A stretch of 64,000 bases of DNA from Streptomyces capitiformicae (GCF_002214185.1 NZ_CP022161.1:9183486-9247485), one strand, 5' to 3'; shown: positions 50,904-63,254, counted from the stretch's first letter. The notes: generated from the sequence alone by a model not told the origin. Translations and numbers: made by a program.

Positions 50904-51956
50904 ATGAAGTTCGCTCGCATCCGCTCCACCGCCGTAGCGGCCTGCGCCGTCGTCACCGCCCTCACCCTCGTCACCGCGTGCAACCGCGACAGTTCGTCGT
51001 CGGGCGGTTCGGACGGTGACAAGCCCGCCATCGGGATCGACCTGCCGCGCTCCGACTCGGACTTCTGGAACTCCTACGCCGACTACCTGAAGAAGGACAT
51101 CAAGTCGGAGAGCGTCAACGCGCTGCCGCTCAGCAACTCGCAGAACGACATCACCAAGCTTGTCGCCAACGTGCAGGTCTTCCAGAACACGGGTGCCAAG
51201 GCCGTCGTCATGGCCCCGCAGGACACCGGCGCCATCGCCTCCACCCTCGACACCCTGGCGTCGAAGAAGATCCCCGTGGTCAGCGTCGACACCCGGCCCG
51301 ACAAGGGCGACGTCTACATGGTGGTGCGCGCCGACAACCGGGCGTACGGCACCAAGGCGTGCGAGTTCCTCGGCGAGCAACTGGGCGGGAAGGGCAAGGT
51401 CGCCGAGTTGCAGGGCGCCCTCGACTCCATCAACGGGCGGGACCGCTCCGAGGCGTTCGCCGCGTGTATGAAGGACAAGTTCCCGGACATCCAGGTCTTC
51501 GAGCTGCCGACCGACTGGAAGGGCGACGTGGCCTCCGCCAAGCTGCAGAGTCTGCTCGCCCAGCACCCCGATCTCAACGGCATCTACATGCAGGCCGGTG
51601 GTGTCTTCCTCCAGCCGACCCTCGCCCTCCTGGAGCAGAAAGGCCTGCTCAAGCCCGCCGGGGAGAAGGGTCACATCTCGATCATCTCCAACGACGGCAT
51701 TCCGCAGGAGCTCGACGCCATCCGCAAGGGTCAGATCGACGCCACCGTCTCCCAGCCGGCCGACCTGTACGCCAAGTACGCGCTGCACTACGCCCAGGCC
51801 GCGGCCGCGGGCAAGACGTTCGAGCCGGGCAAGACCGACCACGACTCCACGATCATCGAGATCCCGGGCGGCCTGGAGGACCAGCTGCCGGCCCCTCTGG
51901 TGACCAAGGACAACGTGGACGACAAGGCCCTGTGGGGCAACACCGTCGGCCAGTGA
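50904..51956 (+). CDS. Sugar ABC transporter substrate-binding lipoprotein (RbsB-like)
   Basis: A 350-residue periplasmic-binding-protein type I (LacI/RbsB fold) lipoprotein: signal peptide with lipobox VTAC at about residue 26, a Ser/Gly linker, then the sugar-binding fold (IGIDLPRSDSDFWNSYAD, AVVMAPQDTGAI, GRDRSEAFAACM). The ATG at 50904 follows AAGGAG. With the ATPase and permease downstream it forms a CUT2-type importer. Divergence from the fucose operon and shared operators suggest L-fucose or a related deoxysugar as ligand, which is inference. Confidence 0.9.
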   Translation: MKFARIRSTAVAACAVVTALTLVTACNRDSSSSGGSDGDKPAIGIDLPRSDSDFWNSYADYLKKDIKSESVNALPLSNSQNDITKLVANVQVFQNTGAKAVVMAPQDTGAIASTLDTLASKKIPVVSVDTRPDKGDVYMVVRADNRAYGTKACEFLGEQLGGKGKVAELQGALDSINGRDRSEAFAACMKDKFPDIQVFELPTDWKGDVASAKLQSLLAQHPDLNGIYMQAGGVFLQPTLALLEQKGLLKPAGEKGHISIISNDGIPQELDAIRKGQIDATVSQPADLYAKYALHYAQAAAAGKTFEPGKTDHDSTIIEIPGGLEDQLPAPLVTKDNVDDKALWGNTVGQ

Positions 51957-52009
51957 CCCCCGTATCCCCACGCGAAGGACGATCCACCCCACGAAGGACG
52001 GTATCCACC

Positions 52010-53683
52010 ATGGCGGACACCGCGACCGCGCCGGCGAGCGGCGGCGGGCGCCCGGGCGGCGGGAACTCCGTTCCGGTGGCGGAGGCCACCGGGATCACCA
52101 AGAGGTTCGGGGCGACGGTGGCGTTGCGCGACGCCCGTATCACCGTCGCCCCGGGCGAGGCGCACGCACTGGTCGGCCGCAACGGCGCGGGCAAGTCCAC
52201 GCTCGTGTCCATCCTGACGGGACTGCGGCCCGCCGACACCGGCACCCTGCGCTTCTCCGGCGAACCGGCGCCCGCCGTCGGGGACATCGATGCCTGGCGC
52301 TCCAAGGTCGCCTGCGTCTACCAGCGCTCCACGATCATCCCGGACCTGACGGTCGCCGAGAATCTCTTCCTGAACCGGCAGAGCGACGGCCCGCTGCGCC
52401 CCATCCACTGGAAGCAGCTGCGGGCACGGGCCGAGGAGTTGCTCGGCGAGTACGGCGTGGACGTCGACGCCGCCGCGCGGGCGAAAGATCTCACCGTCGA
52501 GCAGCGGCAGTTCGTCGAGATCGCCCGCGCGCTGTCGTTCGGGGCGCGCTTCATCATCCTGGACGAGCCGACCGCGAAGCTCGACGCCCGCGGCATCAAC
52601 CGGCTCTTCGACAAACTCCGCGACCTCCAGCGGCAAGGCGTCGCCTTCCTGTTCATCTCGCACCACCTCCAGGAGGTGTACGACCTCTGCACCACGGTCA
52701 CGGTCTACCGGGACGCAGCGCACATCCTGACGGCGCCCGTGGCCGAACTCGGTCATCAGGCGCTGGTGGAGGCCATGACCGGGGAGTCCACCGGCACGGT
52801 GGCACCGGCCCTCGACGACCGTACGGCGGTGAAGACCGACGCCGACGAACTCCTGACCGTCGAGGGCCTGACCCTGTCCGGCGCCTGCCGTGACCTCTCG
52901 CTGTCGGTCCGTGCGGGCGAGGTGGTCGGCCTGGCCGGTGCCGCCGCCAGCGGGAACGTACGGGTGGGAGAGGCCGTCGCCGGCCTGCACCGCGCCGAGG
53001 CCGGGTCCGTCTCGGTTGCCGGCCGGAGCATACGCACCGGGAGCGTCCCCTCGGCGCTGGCCGTAGGCGTGGGCTTCGTCCCGGAGGACCGCCATCTCCA
53101 GGGACTGGTCAACAACCGCAGTGTCGCGGAGAACGCGACGCTCACCGTCACCGATCAGCTCGGCCCGTACGGGACCGTGCTGCCCGCCCGGACCAGGGCC
53201 TTCGCCCGGGGCATGATCCGGGACCTCGACATCAAGACGCCGGACGCGGCAACCCCGGTCTCCGAACTCTCCGGCGGCAACCAGCAGAAGGTCGTCGTCG
53301 CCCGCGCCCTGGCCACCGATCCCCATGTGCTGGTGGCCATCCGCCCCACCAACGGGGTGGACGTGAAGTCCAAGGAGTTCCTGCTGCGGCGGATCCGCGA
53401 GGCCGCGGACGGCGGGAAGGCCGCGCTGATCGTCTCCGACGAACTGGACGACCTCAGGACGTGCGACCGGGTCGTCGTCATGTTCCACGGACGTGCCGTC
53501 GCCGACTTCGGCCGTGGCTGGACGGACGAGCAGATGGTCGCCGCCATGGAGGGCGTGGGCGACCGCGCCGAGGCTGAGGGCGTGGGTGACCGGGCCGAGG
53601 CGGAGGGCGTGGGCGACCGGGCCGAGGCTGAAGGCCTCATCGACCCAACCGAGGCATCCGACACCGAAGAGCACGGAAGGTAG
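52010..53683 (+). CDS. Sugar ABC transporter ATPase, two NBDs (RbsA-like)
   Basis: A 557-residue tandem ATPase. NBD1 is complete: GRNGAGKST near residue 66, LTVEQRQFVEIARAL, and IILDEPTAKLD. NBD2 is degenerate: the P-loop region reads GLAGAAASGNVRVGE instead of GxxGxGKS/T, and Walker B reads VLVAIRPTNGVD, lacking the Asp-Glu pair, though the signature LSGGNQQKVVVARAL is intact. This asymmetry occurs in some CUT2 ATPases. The C-terminus carries three copies of GVGDRAEAE from a 27-base tandem repeat. The ATG at 52010 is 53 bases after the binding-protein gene. Confidence 0.9.
   Translation: MADTATAPASGGGRPGGGNSVPVAEATGITKRFGATVALRDARITVAPGEAHALVGRNGAGKSTLVSILTGLRPADTGTLRFSGEPAPAVGDIDAWRSKVACVYQRSTIIPDLTVAENLFLNRQSDGPLRPIHWKQLRARAEELLGEYGVDVDAAARAKDLTVEQRQFVEIARALSFGARFIILDEPTAKLDARGINRLFDKLRDLQRQGVAFLFISHHLQEVYDLCTTVTVYRDAAHILTAPVAELGHQALVEAMTGESTGTVAPALDDRTAVKTDADELLTVEGLTLSGACRDLSLSVRAGEVVGLAGAAASGNVRVGEAVAGLHRAEAGSVSVAGRSIRTGSVPSALAVGVGFVPEDRHLQGLVNNRSVAENATLTVTDQLGPYGTVLPARTRAFARGMIRDLDIKTPDAATPVSELSGGNQQKVVVARALATDPHVLVAIRPTNGVDVKSKEFLLRRIREAADGGKAALIVSDELDDLRTCDRVVVMFHGRAVADFGRGWTDEQMVAAMEGVGDRAEAEGVGDRAEAEGVGDRAEAEGLIDPTEASDTEEHGR
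53552..53632 (+). repeat. 27-bp minisatellite, three copies, in-frame in the ATPase gene
   Basis: Units at 53552-53578, 53579-53605 and 53606-53632 each encode GVGDRAEAE with one to four base differences. They extend the C-terminus beyond the usual RbsA end. Confidence 0.85.
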
Positions 53684-53685
53684 TC

Positions 53686-54729
53686 ATGTCCGCCACCACT
53701 GATGTCACCGACCCCACCCCGAACGTGGCGCGGACGACGACCGACAAGGACAGCCGGCGCGGGCTCGACCTCGGCCGTTTCCGCGAGCTGTCCCTGATCC
53801 CGGCCATCCTGGTCCTGATGCTGATCGGGTTCATCGTCTCGCCGGCCTTCCTGACCGCCGATAACCTCATCGGAGTGGCCCAGCAGTCCACCGAACTCAG
53901 CCTGCTGGTGCTGGCCACCGCGCTGATCCTGATCGCCGGGCGGATGGACCTGTCCCTGGAGTCCACCATCGGTGTGGCGCCCGTCATCGCCGTATGGCTC
54001 GTCCTGCCCACCAGCGGCGCCCGGTTCACGGGCCTCGGACTGCTCCCCGAGTGGACGGCCGTACCGCTCTGTCTGCTGGTGGGCGTGGTGATCGGGGCCG
54101 TCAACGGGTTCCTGATCCTGAAGCTGCGCCTCAACGGGTTCATCGTCACCCTCGGCATGCTGACCATGCTGCGCGGCCTCCAGGTCGCCCTGTCGGAGGG
54201 CCAGTCCATCGTGGAACTGCCCTCCTCCTTCACCTACCTGGGCAAGGCGTCGTGGCTGGGTGTCCCCGCCGCGATCTGGATCTGCGTGGTGCTGTTCGCC
54301 CTCGGCGGCAGCGCGCTGGCCTGGCTGCGGCACGGCAGGGCGCTGTACGCGATCGGCGGCAACGCGGAGGCGGCCCGTACCGCCGGTATCCGGGTCGACC
54401 GGATCGTGTGGGCGGTGCTGATCCTCGGCAGTGTGCTGGCCGCGTTCGCCGGGATCCTGTACAGCGGGCACTACGGATCGATCTCCGCCACCCAGGGCGG
54501 CGGCTGGATCTTCCAGGTCTTCGCCGCGACCGTCATCGGCGGGGTGAGCCTCAACGGCGGCAAGGGCTCGGTGTTCGGGGCGCTCACCGGTGTGCTCACG
54601 CTGCAACTCGTCGTGAACGTCATGACGTTGGCGGGTGTGCCGCCGCTGTGGAACCAGTTCCTCAACGGCGCGATCATCATCGTCGCGCTGATCATCTCCC
54701 GCTTCGCCTCGGGCGAGAAGCAGGAGTAG
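53686..54729 (+). CDS. Sugar ABC transporter permease (RbsC-like)
   Basis: A 347-residue CUT2 permease with about nine to ten helices. RbsC landmarks: LVLATALILIAGRMDLSLESTIG, NGFLILKLRLNGFIVTLGMLTMLRGL, and GGNAEAARTAGIRVDRI, the EAA-like loop contacting the ATPase; then VIGGVSLNGGKGSVFGALTG. The ATG at 53686 is 2 bases after the ATPase stop. The operon then runs into a truncated GntR gene 5 bases downstream. Confidence 0.92.
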   Translation: MSATTDVTDPTPNVARTTTDKDSRRGLDLGRFRELSLIPAILVLMLIGFIVSPAFLTADNLIGVAQQSTELSLLVLATALILIAGRMDLSLESTIGVAPVIAVWLVLPTSGARFTGLGLLPEWTAVPLCLLVGVVIGAVNGFLILKLRLNGFIVTLGMLTMLRGLQVALSEGQSIVELPSSFTYLGKASWLGVPAAIWICVVLFALGGSALAWLRHGRALYAIGGNAEAARTAGIRVDRIVWAVLILGSVLAAFAGILYSGHYGSISATQGGGWIFQVFAATVIGGVSLNGGKGSVFGALTGVLTLQLVVNVMTLAGVPPLWNQFLNGAIIIVALIISRFASGEKQE

Positions 54730-54734
54730 ACGGG

Positions 54735-54982
54735 GTGGCGCTGACGGACGAGGCGATGGACAAGATCAAGGCGATGATCGTGGCCGGTGAGCTCGCCCCG
54801 TGCTCCCGGCTGCCCGAGGAGGACCTCGCCGGTCAGTTCGGTCTGTCGCGTGGTTCACTGCGGGAGGCGGTCCGAGTGCTGACCGCCATGCGGATCCTGG
54901 TCACCTGGCAGGGCGACGGCACATATGTGTCCAGTCTGGAGCCCCATCTCCTGCTCGAGTCGCTCTCCTTCGCCTCGGACCA
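54735..54982 (+). pseudogene. GntR-family (FadR-like) regulator, truncated after the DNA-binding domain
   Basis: From the GTG at 54735 about 83 codons are recognisable: IKAMIVAGELAPCSRLPEEDL, then FGLSRGSLREAVRVLTAMRI and GDGTYVSSLEPHLLLESL, the complete GntR winged helix and the start of an FCD-type effector domain. At about 54980 the sequence switches to the antisense of a sugar-binding-protein gene and a stop follows at 54998. The effector and dimerisation domain is lost. It was probably the regulator of the operon and the fucose genes. A short DNA-binding protein could still be made. Confidence 0.85.
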
Positions 54983-55529
54983 GCGCCGCCGTCAGTGACT
55001 TCCAGTCCTTGACCGAGGCGATGTCCACCCCGGCCTTCTTCAGGACCTCCTTGTTGTAGTAGAGGGCGAGGGTGTTGGCGCCGATCGGCGTGCCATACGT
55101 CTTGCCGCCCGACTGGCCGGCCGCGAGGAGGTTGGGGTCCACCTTCGAGGTGTACAGCTCGTTGTCGTCGGTCGTGGTGAGCACGCCCGCCTCGGCCAGG
55201 GTCGACACCACCGGGTTGTCGACGATGAGGACGTCCGCGGAGTTGTCCTGCTGCGCCGCCAGCAGCGCCTTGTTGGACAGGTCGCTGGTGTCGAAGGCGG
55301 TCCGCTTGATCTTCACTCCGGCCTCGGTGCCGCAGCCGTCCAGCAGCTTCGCCCAGGCCGAGCTCTTGTCGAACTGCGGGTACGGGTCCCAGACGGTGTA
55401 CGTGCCGCTGTCCGCCGCGTTCGCGCCGGTGCCGCCCGAGCCCGAGCCGCAGGCGGTGGCACTGGTGATGACGGCCAGAGCGGTCAGGGCTGCGGCGGTC
55501 AGACGGCGCTGTCTGGGGAACCTGTTCAT
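54983..55529 (-). pseudogene. Sugar-binding lipoprotein gene (SBP_bac_1), 3'-truncated
   Basis: The ATG at 55529 has AAAGG upstream and encodes a signal peptide with lipobox SATAC, then NAADSGTYTVWDPYPQFDKS, LLAAQQDNSADVLIVDNPVVS and IGANTLALYYNKEVLKKAG. Homology ends with DWKSLTAAL at about 54985; about 180 of the usual 410 or more residues remain. No permease genes follow, so the deletion removed the rest of the importer too. Upstream, five ~10-base GTTTCCGGC-like tandem units lie at 55543-55591. Confidence 0.87.
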
Positions 55530-55721
55530 CGTGGGTTCCTTTGTTTCCGGCTAGTTCCGGTGTTTTCGGCTGTTTCCGGCCGTTTCCGGCATGCGGGTGC
55601 CGAGGGCGGGGGTTTGCTGAGAGCGGGGGTTGATGAAGGCGGGCACGGCGAACGGCACCGATGTGCGGTTCGAACGTCGGTGGAGTGAGGCAGCAGGGGC
55701 GGGGTTTCCCGTGCGGTGTGG

Positions 55722-56777
55722 TCAGGGTGCCGCGTCGGGTCCGGCGTCCGCAGCGGGCATGGCGGGCGTGGTTCCCGCGGGCCCGGTGCTGGCCCGCAGG
55801 GAGATGGGGGGCGTGAGGAGGTGGTGCCGGGGCGGCGCGTCGGGATGGTCCAGGCGTTCCACCAGGAGCTCGACGGCGAGCCTGCCCAGCTCGGCGGCCG
55901 GTACGTCCGCGGCGGTGAGCTGCGGGGTCACCGTCTCCGCCCAGCGGCCGGCCACGACCCCGGTGACGGAGAAGTCGCGCGGCACATGGCGGCCTGCCTT
56001 GGCGAGCCCTCGGTAGAGACCGCCGAGCGCGGCCTCGTTCAGCGTGACCAGGGCCGTGGTGGACGGGTCGTCGTACAGGATCCGTTCCAGGCACGCCTGG
56101 CCCGACGCCGCGTCGTCCCCGCAGCAGTACGTCCGCACGGTCAGCCCGCGCTCGGCCGCGGCCTTCGTGAAACCGTCCAGACCGCGGTGCGCGGACTCGT
56201 ACCCGGCCCGCAGCAGCTGCTCGGGGCGGTTCACGAAGGCCACCCTGCGGTGGCCGAGATCCGCCAGGTGGTGGACGCACGCCGCGGCCAGCGCGGTGTG
56301 GTCCAGTCCCACCCACCAGCCGCCCTCCGGATGGGCGGTGCGACCGATGGCGACGGAGGGGAAGTTCAGGGCGGCCAGGTGATCGACCCGGTCGTCCTCC
56401 AGTCTGATCTCCATCAGGATCGCGCCGTCGACCCGCCGCTCCCCCAGCAGCCGCTGGAACGAGCGGTCGCTGTCCACCCCACTGGGCGACATGAGCACGT
56501 CGTAGTCGTAGGCCGCGGCGGCCTCCACCACGCTGCCGATGAAGTCCAGCTGCATCCCTGTGTAGTGGTTCCCGGCCGGCGGGAAGACCAGCCCGAAGGT
56601 GCTGGTCCGCCCGTTGGCCAGGGCACGCGCACTGGCGCTGGGCCGGTAGCCCAACTCGTCGACGACCTGCTGGATTCTGCGGCGCGTGTCCTCCGCCACC
56701 GGGCGCTTGCCGCTCAGCGCGTAGGACACGGTGCTCCGCGAGACACCGGCACGCCGGGCGATCTCACCGATGTTCAC
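55722..56777 (-). CDS. LacI-family transcriptional regulator
   Basis: A 351-residue regulator. The N-terminal helix-turn-helix reads NIGEIARRAGVSRSTVSYALSGKRPV, and the hinge helix GYRPSASARALANGRT gives the usual minor-groove contact. The sugar-binding core follows with FPPAGNHYTGMQLDFIGSVV and a C-terminal PPRHHLLTPPISLRAST, the typical LacI end. The GTG at 56777 has AAGGAG nearby. Its own promoter holds a perfect TCGAACCGGTTCGA and there are three more copies up to the divergent LamG gene, so it probably autoregulates and controls that gene. Confidence 0.92.
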   Translation of the reverse strand: MNIGEIARRAGVSRSTVSYALSGKRPVAEDTRRRIQQVVDELGYRPSASARALANGRTSTFGLVFPPAGNHYTGMQLDFIGSVVEAAAAYDYDVLMSPSGVDSDRSFQRLLGERRVDGAILMEIRLEDDRVDHLAALNFPSVAIGRTAHPEGGWWVGLDHTALAAACVHHLADLGHRRVAFVNRPEQLLRAGYESAHRGLDGFTKAAAERGLTVRTYCCGDDAASGQACLERILYDDPSTTALVTLNEAALGGLYRGLAKAGRHVPRDFSVTGVVAGRWAETVTPQLTAADVPAAELGRLAVELLVERLDHPDAPPRHHLLTPPISLRASTGPAGTTPAMPAADAGPDAAP

Positions 56778-56790
56778 GGCGACTCCTTGA

Positions 56791-56804
56791 TCGAACCGGT
56801 TCGA
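56791..56804. promoter_or_regulatory. LacI-type operator 1
   Basis: TCGAACCGGTTCGA, a perfect 14-base palindrome 14 bases upstream of the lacI-family start codon; binding here would block its transcription. Confidence 0.75.
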
Positions 56805-56874
56805 CACCCTCGGAGGAGGGAGCGCCCGCCGGTCGTGAGGGTAGAGGGAGGGAGGAGGATCGAGAGCCGGTCGT

Positions 56875-56886
56875 CGAACCGGTTCG
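56875..56886. promoter_or_regulatory. LacI-type operator 2
   Basis: CGAACCGGTTCG, the same palindromic core, in the divergent promoter region. Confidence 0.7.
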
Positions 56887-57029
56887 CGTAAAGCGAAGGT
56901 AGGAACTACCCGCACGCCTGTCAACGCCTCTGGCCGCACGTCCGCGACCGCGACGATGACCCACCGGCCCCTTGCTCAATTCCTTGCGACGCGGGGATTG
57001 CTGGCCAGTTGCCCCGGTGTTAGCTTCGC

Positions 57030-57041
57030 CGAACCGGTTCG
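57030..57041. promoter_or_regulatory. LacI-type operator 3
   Basis: CGAACCGGTTCG on the side of the LamG gene, 146 bases before its start. Confidence 0.7.
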
Positions 57042-57107
57042 ATGAAGCGATCCTTCCGGCAACCACGCGGGTCCGATCCACCCTTCCCCCGCTGGGCGCC
57101 ACATGAT

Positions 57108-57120
57108 TGAACCGGTTCGA
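57108..57120. promoter_or_regulatory. LacI-type operator 4
   Basis: TGAACCGGTTCGA, 67 bases before the LamG gene start, overlapping a second small palindrome GGTTCGAACC (57115-57124). Confidence 0.7.
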
Positions 57121-57186
57121 ACCGCCCGCCCACGTCGCTGATGTGGGCCGACCGGAACCCGTACACAAGGATTGAGGACGCGATCC

Positions 57187-58170
57187 ATGTCATCCGTTGA
57201 CAGATCCGCCCGGCGCCTGGCCCCGACCGCTGTGGCAGCGGCTCTCGGCGCGGGCCTGCTGGCCGCACCGGCCGTCCCGGCGCAGGCTGCCGAGGCGCCT
57301 CCCCCCACCGTCCACTACACCTTCGACCAGGACGACCTCTCCTCCGGAAAGATCATCGACAGTTCCGGCAACGGCCGCACTGCGAGCCTGGTCAACAGCT
57401 CCACCGCCGAGTCCGTCGAGGGCACGGACGGAGGCAAGGCACTCGCCCTGCCCGGCGGGTCGAGTGCCTCCGACGGCGCGTACGTCCGCCTGCCCCGCGA
57501 AGTGCTGGCCGATGCCACCGACTTGACGGTCTCCACCCGCGTGAAGTGGAGCGGCAGCACGTCGCCCTGGCAACGGCTCTTCGATCTGGGCACCGACACC
57601 AGCGCGTATCTCAACACGACCCCGTACAGCGGCGACGGGACACTGCGCACGTCCATGACAACCGGCGAGGGGGGCGCGGAGACACAGGTCAACGGCTACA
57701 CGACGCTTCCCGCGAACGAGTGGCGCACCGTCACCGTCACCCTCGACACCTCCGCCGACCGGCTCACCACCTACCTCGACGGCGTGGCGATCTCCTCCGC
57801 CAAGACCAGCATGAACGCCAAGGATCTGCTGGGCAGTTCGGCCACGGCGGCCGGTTACATCGGCAAGTCCTTCTGGCCGGATCAGCTGTTCAAGGGCGCG
57901 ATCGACGACTTCACCGTGTGGCACTCGGCGCTCAGCCCCGACCAGGTGGCCGGCATGTTCGAGAACATCCCCGCCTTCCAGCAGCTCTCGCGGACATCCT
58001 TCGAGGTCCGCACCACCACCGGGACCGCCCCGTCCCTGCCCGCCGCCGTCCGCTCCTCCTTCTCCGACGGCTTCGACCGCGACATGCCGATCACCTGGGA
58101 GGCCGTACCGGCCGAGAAGTACGCGCAGCCAGGGACGTTCACCGTGGCGGGAACGGCGGCCGGACGCGCT
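57187..58170 (+). pseudogene. Secreted LamG/Ig-like glycoside hydrolase, 3'-truncated
   Basis: The ATG at 57187 encodes a signal peptide (basic start, ALGAGLLAAPAVPAQAAEA), a LamG/concanavalin-like domain (VHYTFDQDDLSSGKIIDSSG, VSTRVKWSGSTSPWQRLFDLG, GAIDDFTVWHSALS) and a BIg-4-like Ig domain (ITWEAVPAEKYAQPGTFTVAGT). Then at about 58165 the sequence becomes the antisense of an alpha-galactosidase gene. The expected catalytic domain, probably of the GH127/146 arabinofuranosidase type where such domains precede it, is missing. The reading frame runs on to 58446 through foreign sequence. Confidence 0.82.
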
Positions 58171-58926
58171 GTGCAGGACGTTGCCGACGCCCATCGGATA
58201 GCTGTTGGTGTTGTTGTTCTGCCAGATGTCGAGCAGGTCCTCGGTCGTCCGCCACAGGTCGGCGACCTCGCCCCAGTTGTACTTGTCGCCGGTGGGGGCG
58301 TGGAAGCTGTTGGGGTTGATGCTGTAGACGATCGGCCGCCCCGTGGTACGCAGGGCGTCGCGCATGATGGTGAACCGTGCGACCTGCTCGCTGAGGGTGC
58401 CGCTGCCGGAGCACCAGTCGTACTTGAGGTAGTCCACGCCCCATGAGGCGAACGTGGCGGCGTCCTGGGCCTCGTGGCCCTTGCTGCCGGTGGAGCCGGG
58501 GTAGGTGCCCACGCCCTGGGCGCAGGTTTTCTCGTTGGGGGCCTGGTAGATGCCGAACTTCAGGCCCTTGCTGTGGATGTAGTCCCCGAGCGCCTTCATG
58601 CCGCTGGGGAACTTGGTCGGGTTGGCGCGGAGGTTGCCTGCCGCGTCGCGCTGCGGGTCGAACCAGCAGTCGTCGACGACGACGTACTGATAGCCCGCGG
58701 CCTTCATGCCCGAGGACACCATCGCGTCGGCGGCCTGACGCACCTGCGCCTCGGTGATCCCGCACCCGAAGCTGTTCCAGCTGTTCCACCCCAGCGGCGG
58801 GGTGAGCGCCGGGCTGCCCGGTGCGGCCGAAGCGGTGGAGTGGGCTGAAGCCGTGACGGACGCGGCGACCGCCAGCGCGGCAGCCGAGAGGAGACGGAGC
58901 AGTCGTCTGCCTGATCGTCTGGGCAC
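58170..58926 (-). pseudogene. GH27 alpha-galactosidase, 3'-truncated
   Basis: The GTG at 58926 follows AAAGGAG. The product has a signal peptide (LLRLLSAAALAVAASVTASA) and then the GH27 start TPPLGWNSWNSFGCGI, VVDDCWFDPQRDAAG, DYIHSKGLKFGIYQAPN and VDYLKYDWCSG (nucleophile Asp in YDWC). Homology ends after NNNTNSYPMGVGNVL at about 58172, where the LamG gene begins antisense. About 250 residues remain; the acid/base Asp and the C-terminal domain are gone, so it cannot be active. A continuing frame on this strand is fortuitous. Confidence 0.88.
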
Positions 58927-59123
58927 CGTGGGGCTCCTTTCGGAGGCGGGCACCGTGGGCTGGTCACCGACGGGCCCGCTAGGGGGTGTTGTGAAAGTCC
59001 AGTGCGGTGCGGGCGGAACGCGGAGGGACCGGCTTGTGCGGCTCATGGTGGGCAGACAGCGGATGACAATCGCGCGTGGTCGGCCCATGCCACGTATACG
59101 ACACGTGCAGAATGTTCGAAATT

Positions 59124-59143
59124 GCGATCCGATTTCGGATCGC
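59124..59143. promoter_or_regulatory. Inverted repeat GCGATCCG-ATTT-CGGATCGC
   Basis: Perfect 8-bp arms with a 4-base spacer, about 300 bases upstream of the GH43 gene. A candidate operator of unknown regulator. Confidence 0.5.
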
Positions 59144-59277
59144 CGACGTCATGGATGCTAGAGAGACTCGCGAGCATGTCAACACCGTTCACCCCGTCAG
59201 CTGCTTCTGCAGCCTCCGATTGACTGGCGATGGCGGAACATCGCAGGAAACGCCCCGGTCATCCATGGACGCCGACT

Positions 59278-59291
59278 TCGAAATATTTCGA
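59278..59291. promoter_or_regulatory. Palindrome TCGAAATATTTCGA upstream of GH43
   Basis: A perfect 14-base palindrome. It resembles the CGAAA-TTTCG palindromes known upstream of Streptomyces xylanase genes, differing in the centre. Confidence 0.5.
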
Positions 59292-59438
59292 CGTTACCAG
59301 CGAATCCTGCGAGGGCTATTGACGGGATGTATCAGACACCTATCATCCTGGATGCTCAACGAGCCAGCCAGCGTTCGCAATCTCGAACGCGCGAGCTCGA
59401 CCCGCCACCGGAGCACTCCCTCGCAGAGAGAACGACAC

Positions 59439-63159
<3,721 letters not shown>

Positions 63160-63173
63160 CCGACTGTGCCGTG

Positions 63174-63200
63174 GGGAGCGCTTCCGGTGGGAGCGCTCCC
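63174..63200. promoter_or_regulatory. Two CebR-type operators upstream of the GH6 gene
   Basis: GGGAGCGCTTCC (63174-63185, one mismatch to symmetry) and GGGAGCGCTCCC (63189-63200, perfect; with flanks TGGGAGCGCTCCCC). The CebR box for cello-oligosaccharide control in Streptomyces is TGGGAGCGCTCCCA. Confidence 0.85.
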
Positions 63201-63254
63201 CACACTCGCCGCCGACCTTCGGACGCACCCCTGTCAGAAAGCCGAGGTAATGTC

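Larger units (their letters stand above)
58927..59438. other. Upstream region of the GH43 gene
   Basis: About 510 bases, relatively AT-rich, with no gene. It holds two strong palindromes, annotated separately (59124-59143 and 59278-59291). The GH43 promoter should lie between them and 59438. Confidence 0.6.

Noticed and set aside
57190..59088. Long minus-strand frame continuing from the GH27 gene through the LamG region
   Set aside because: GH27 homology stops near 58172; beyond that the frame is the antisense of the LamG domain. High-GC antisense frames stay open by chance.
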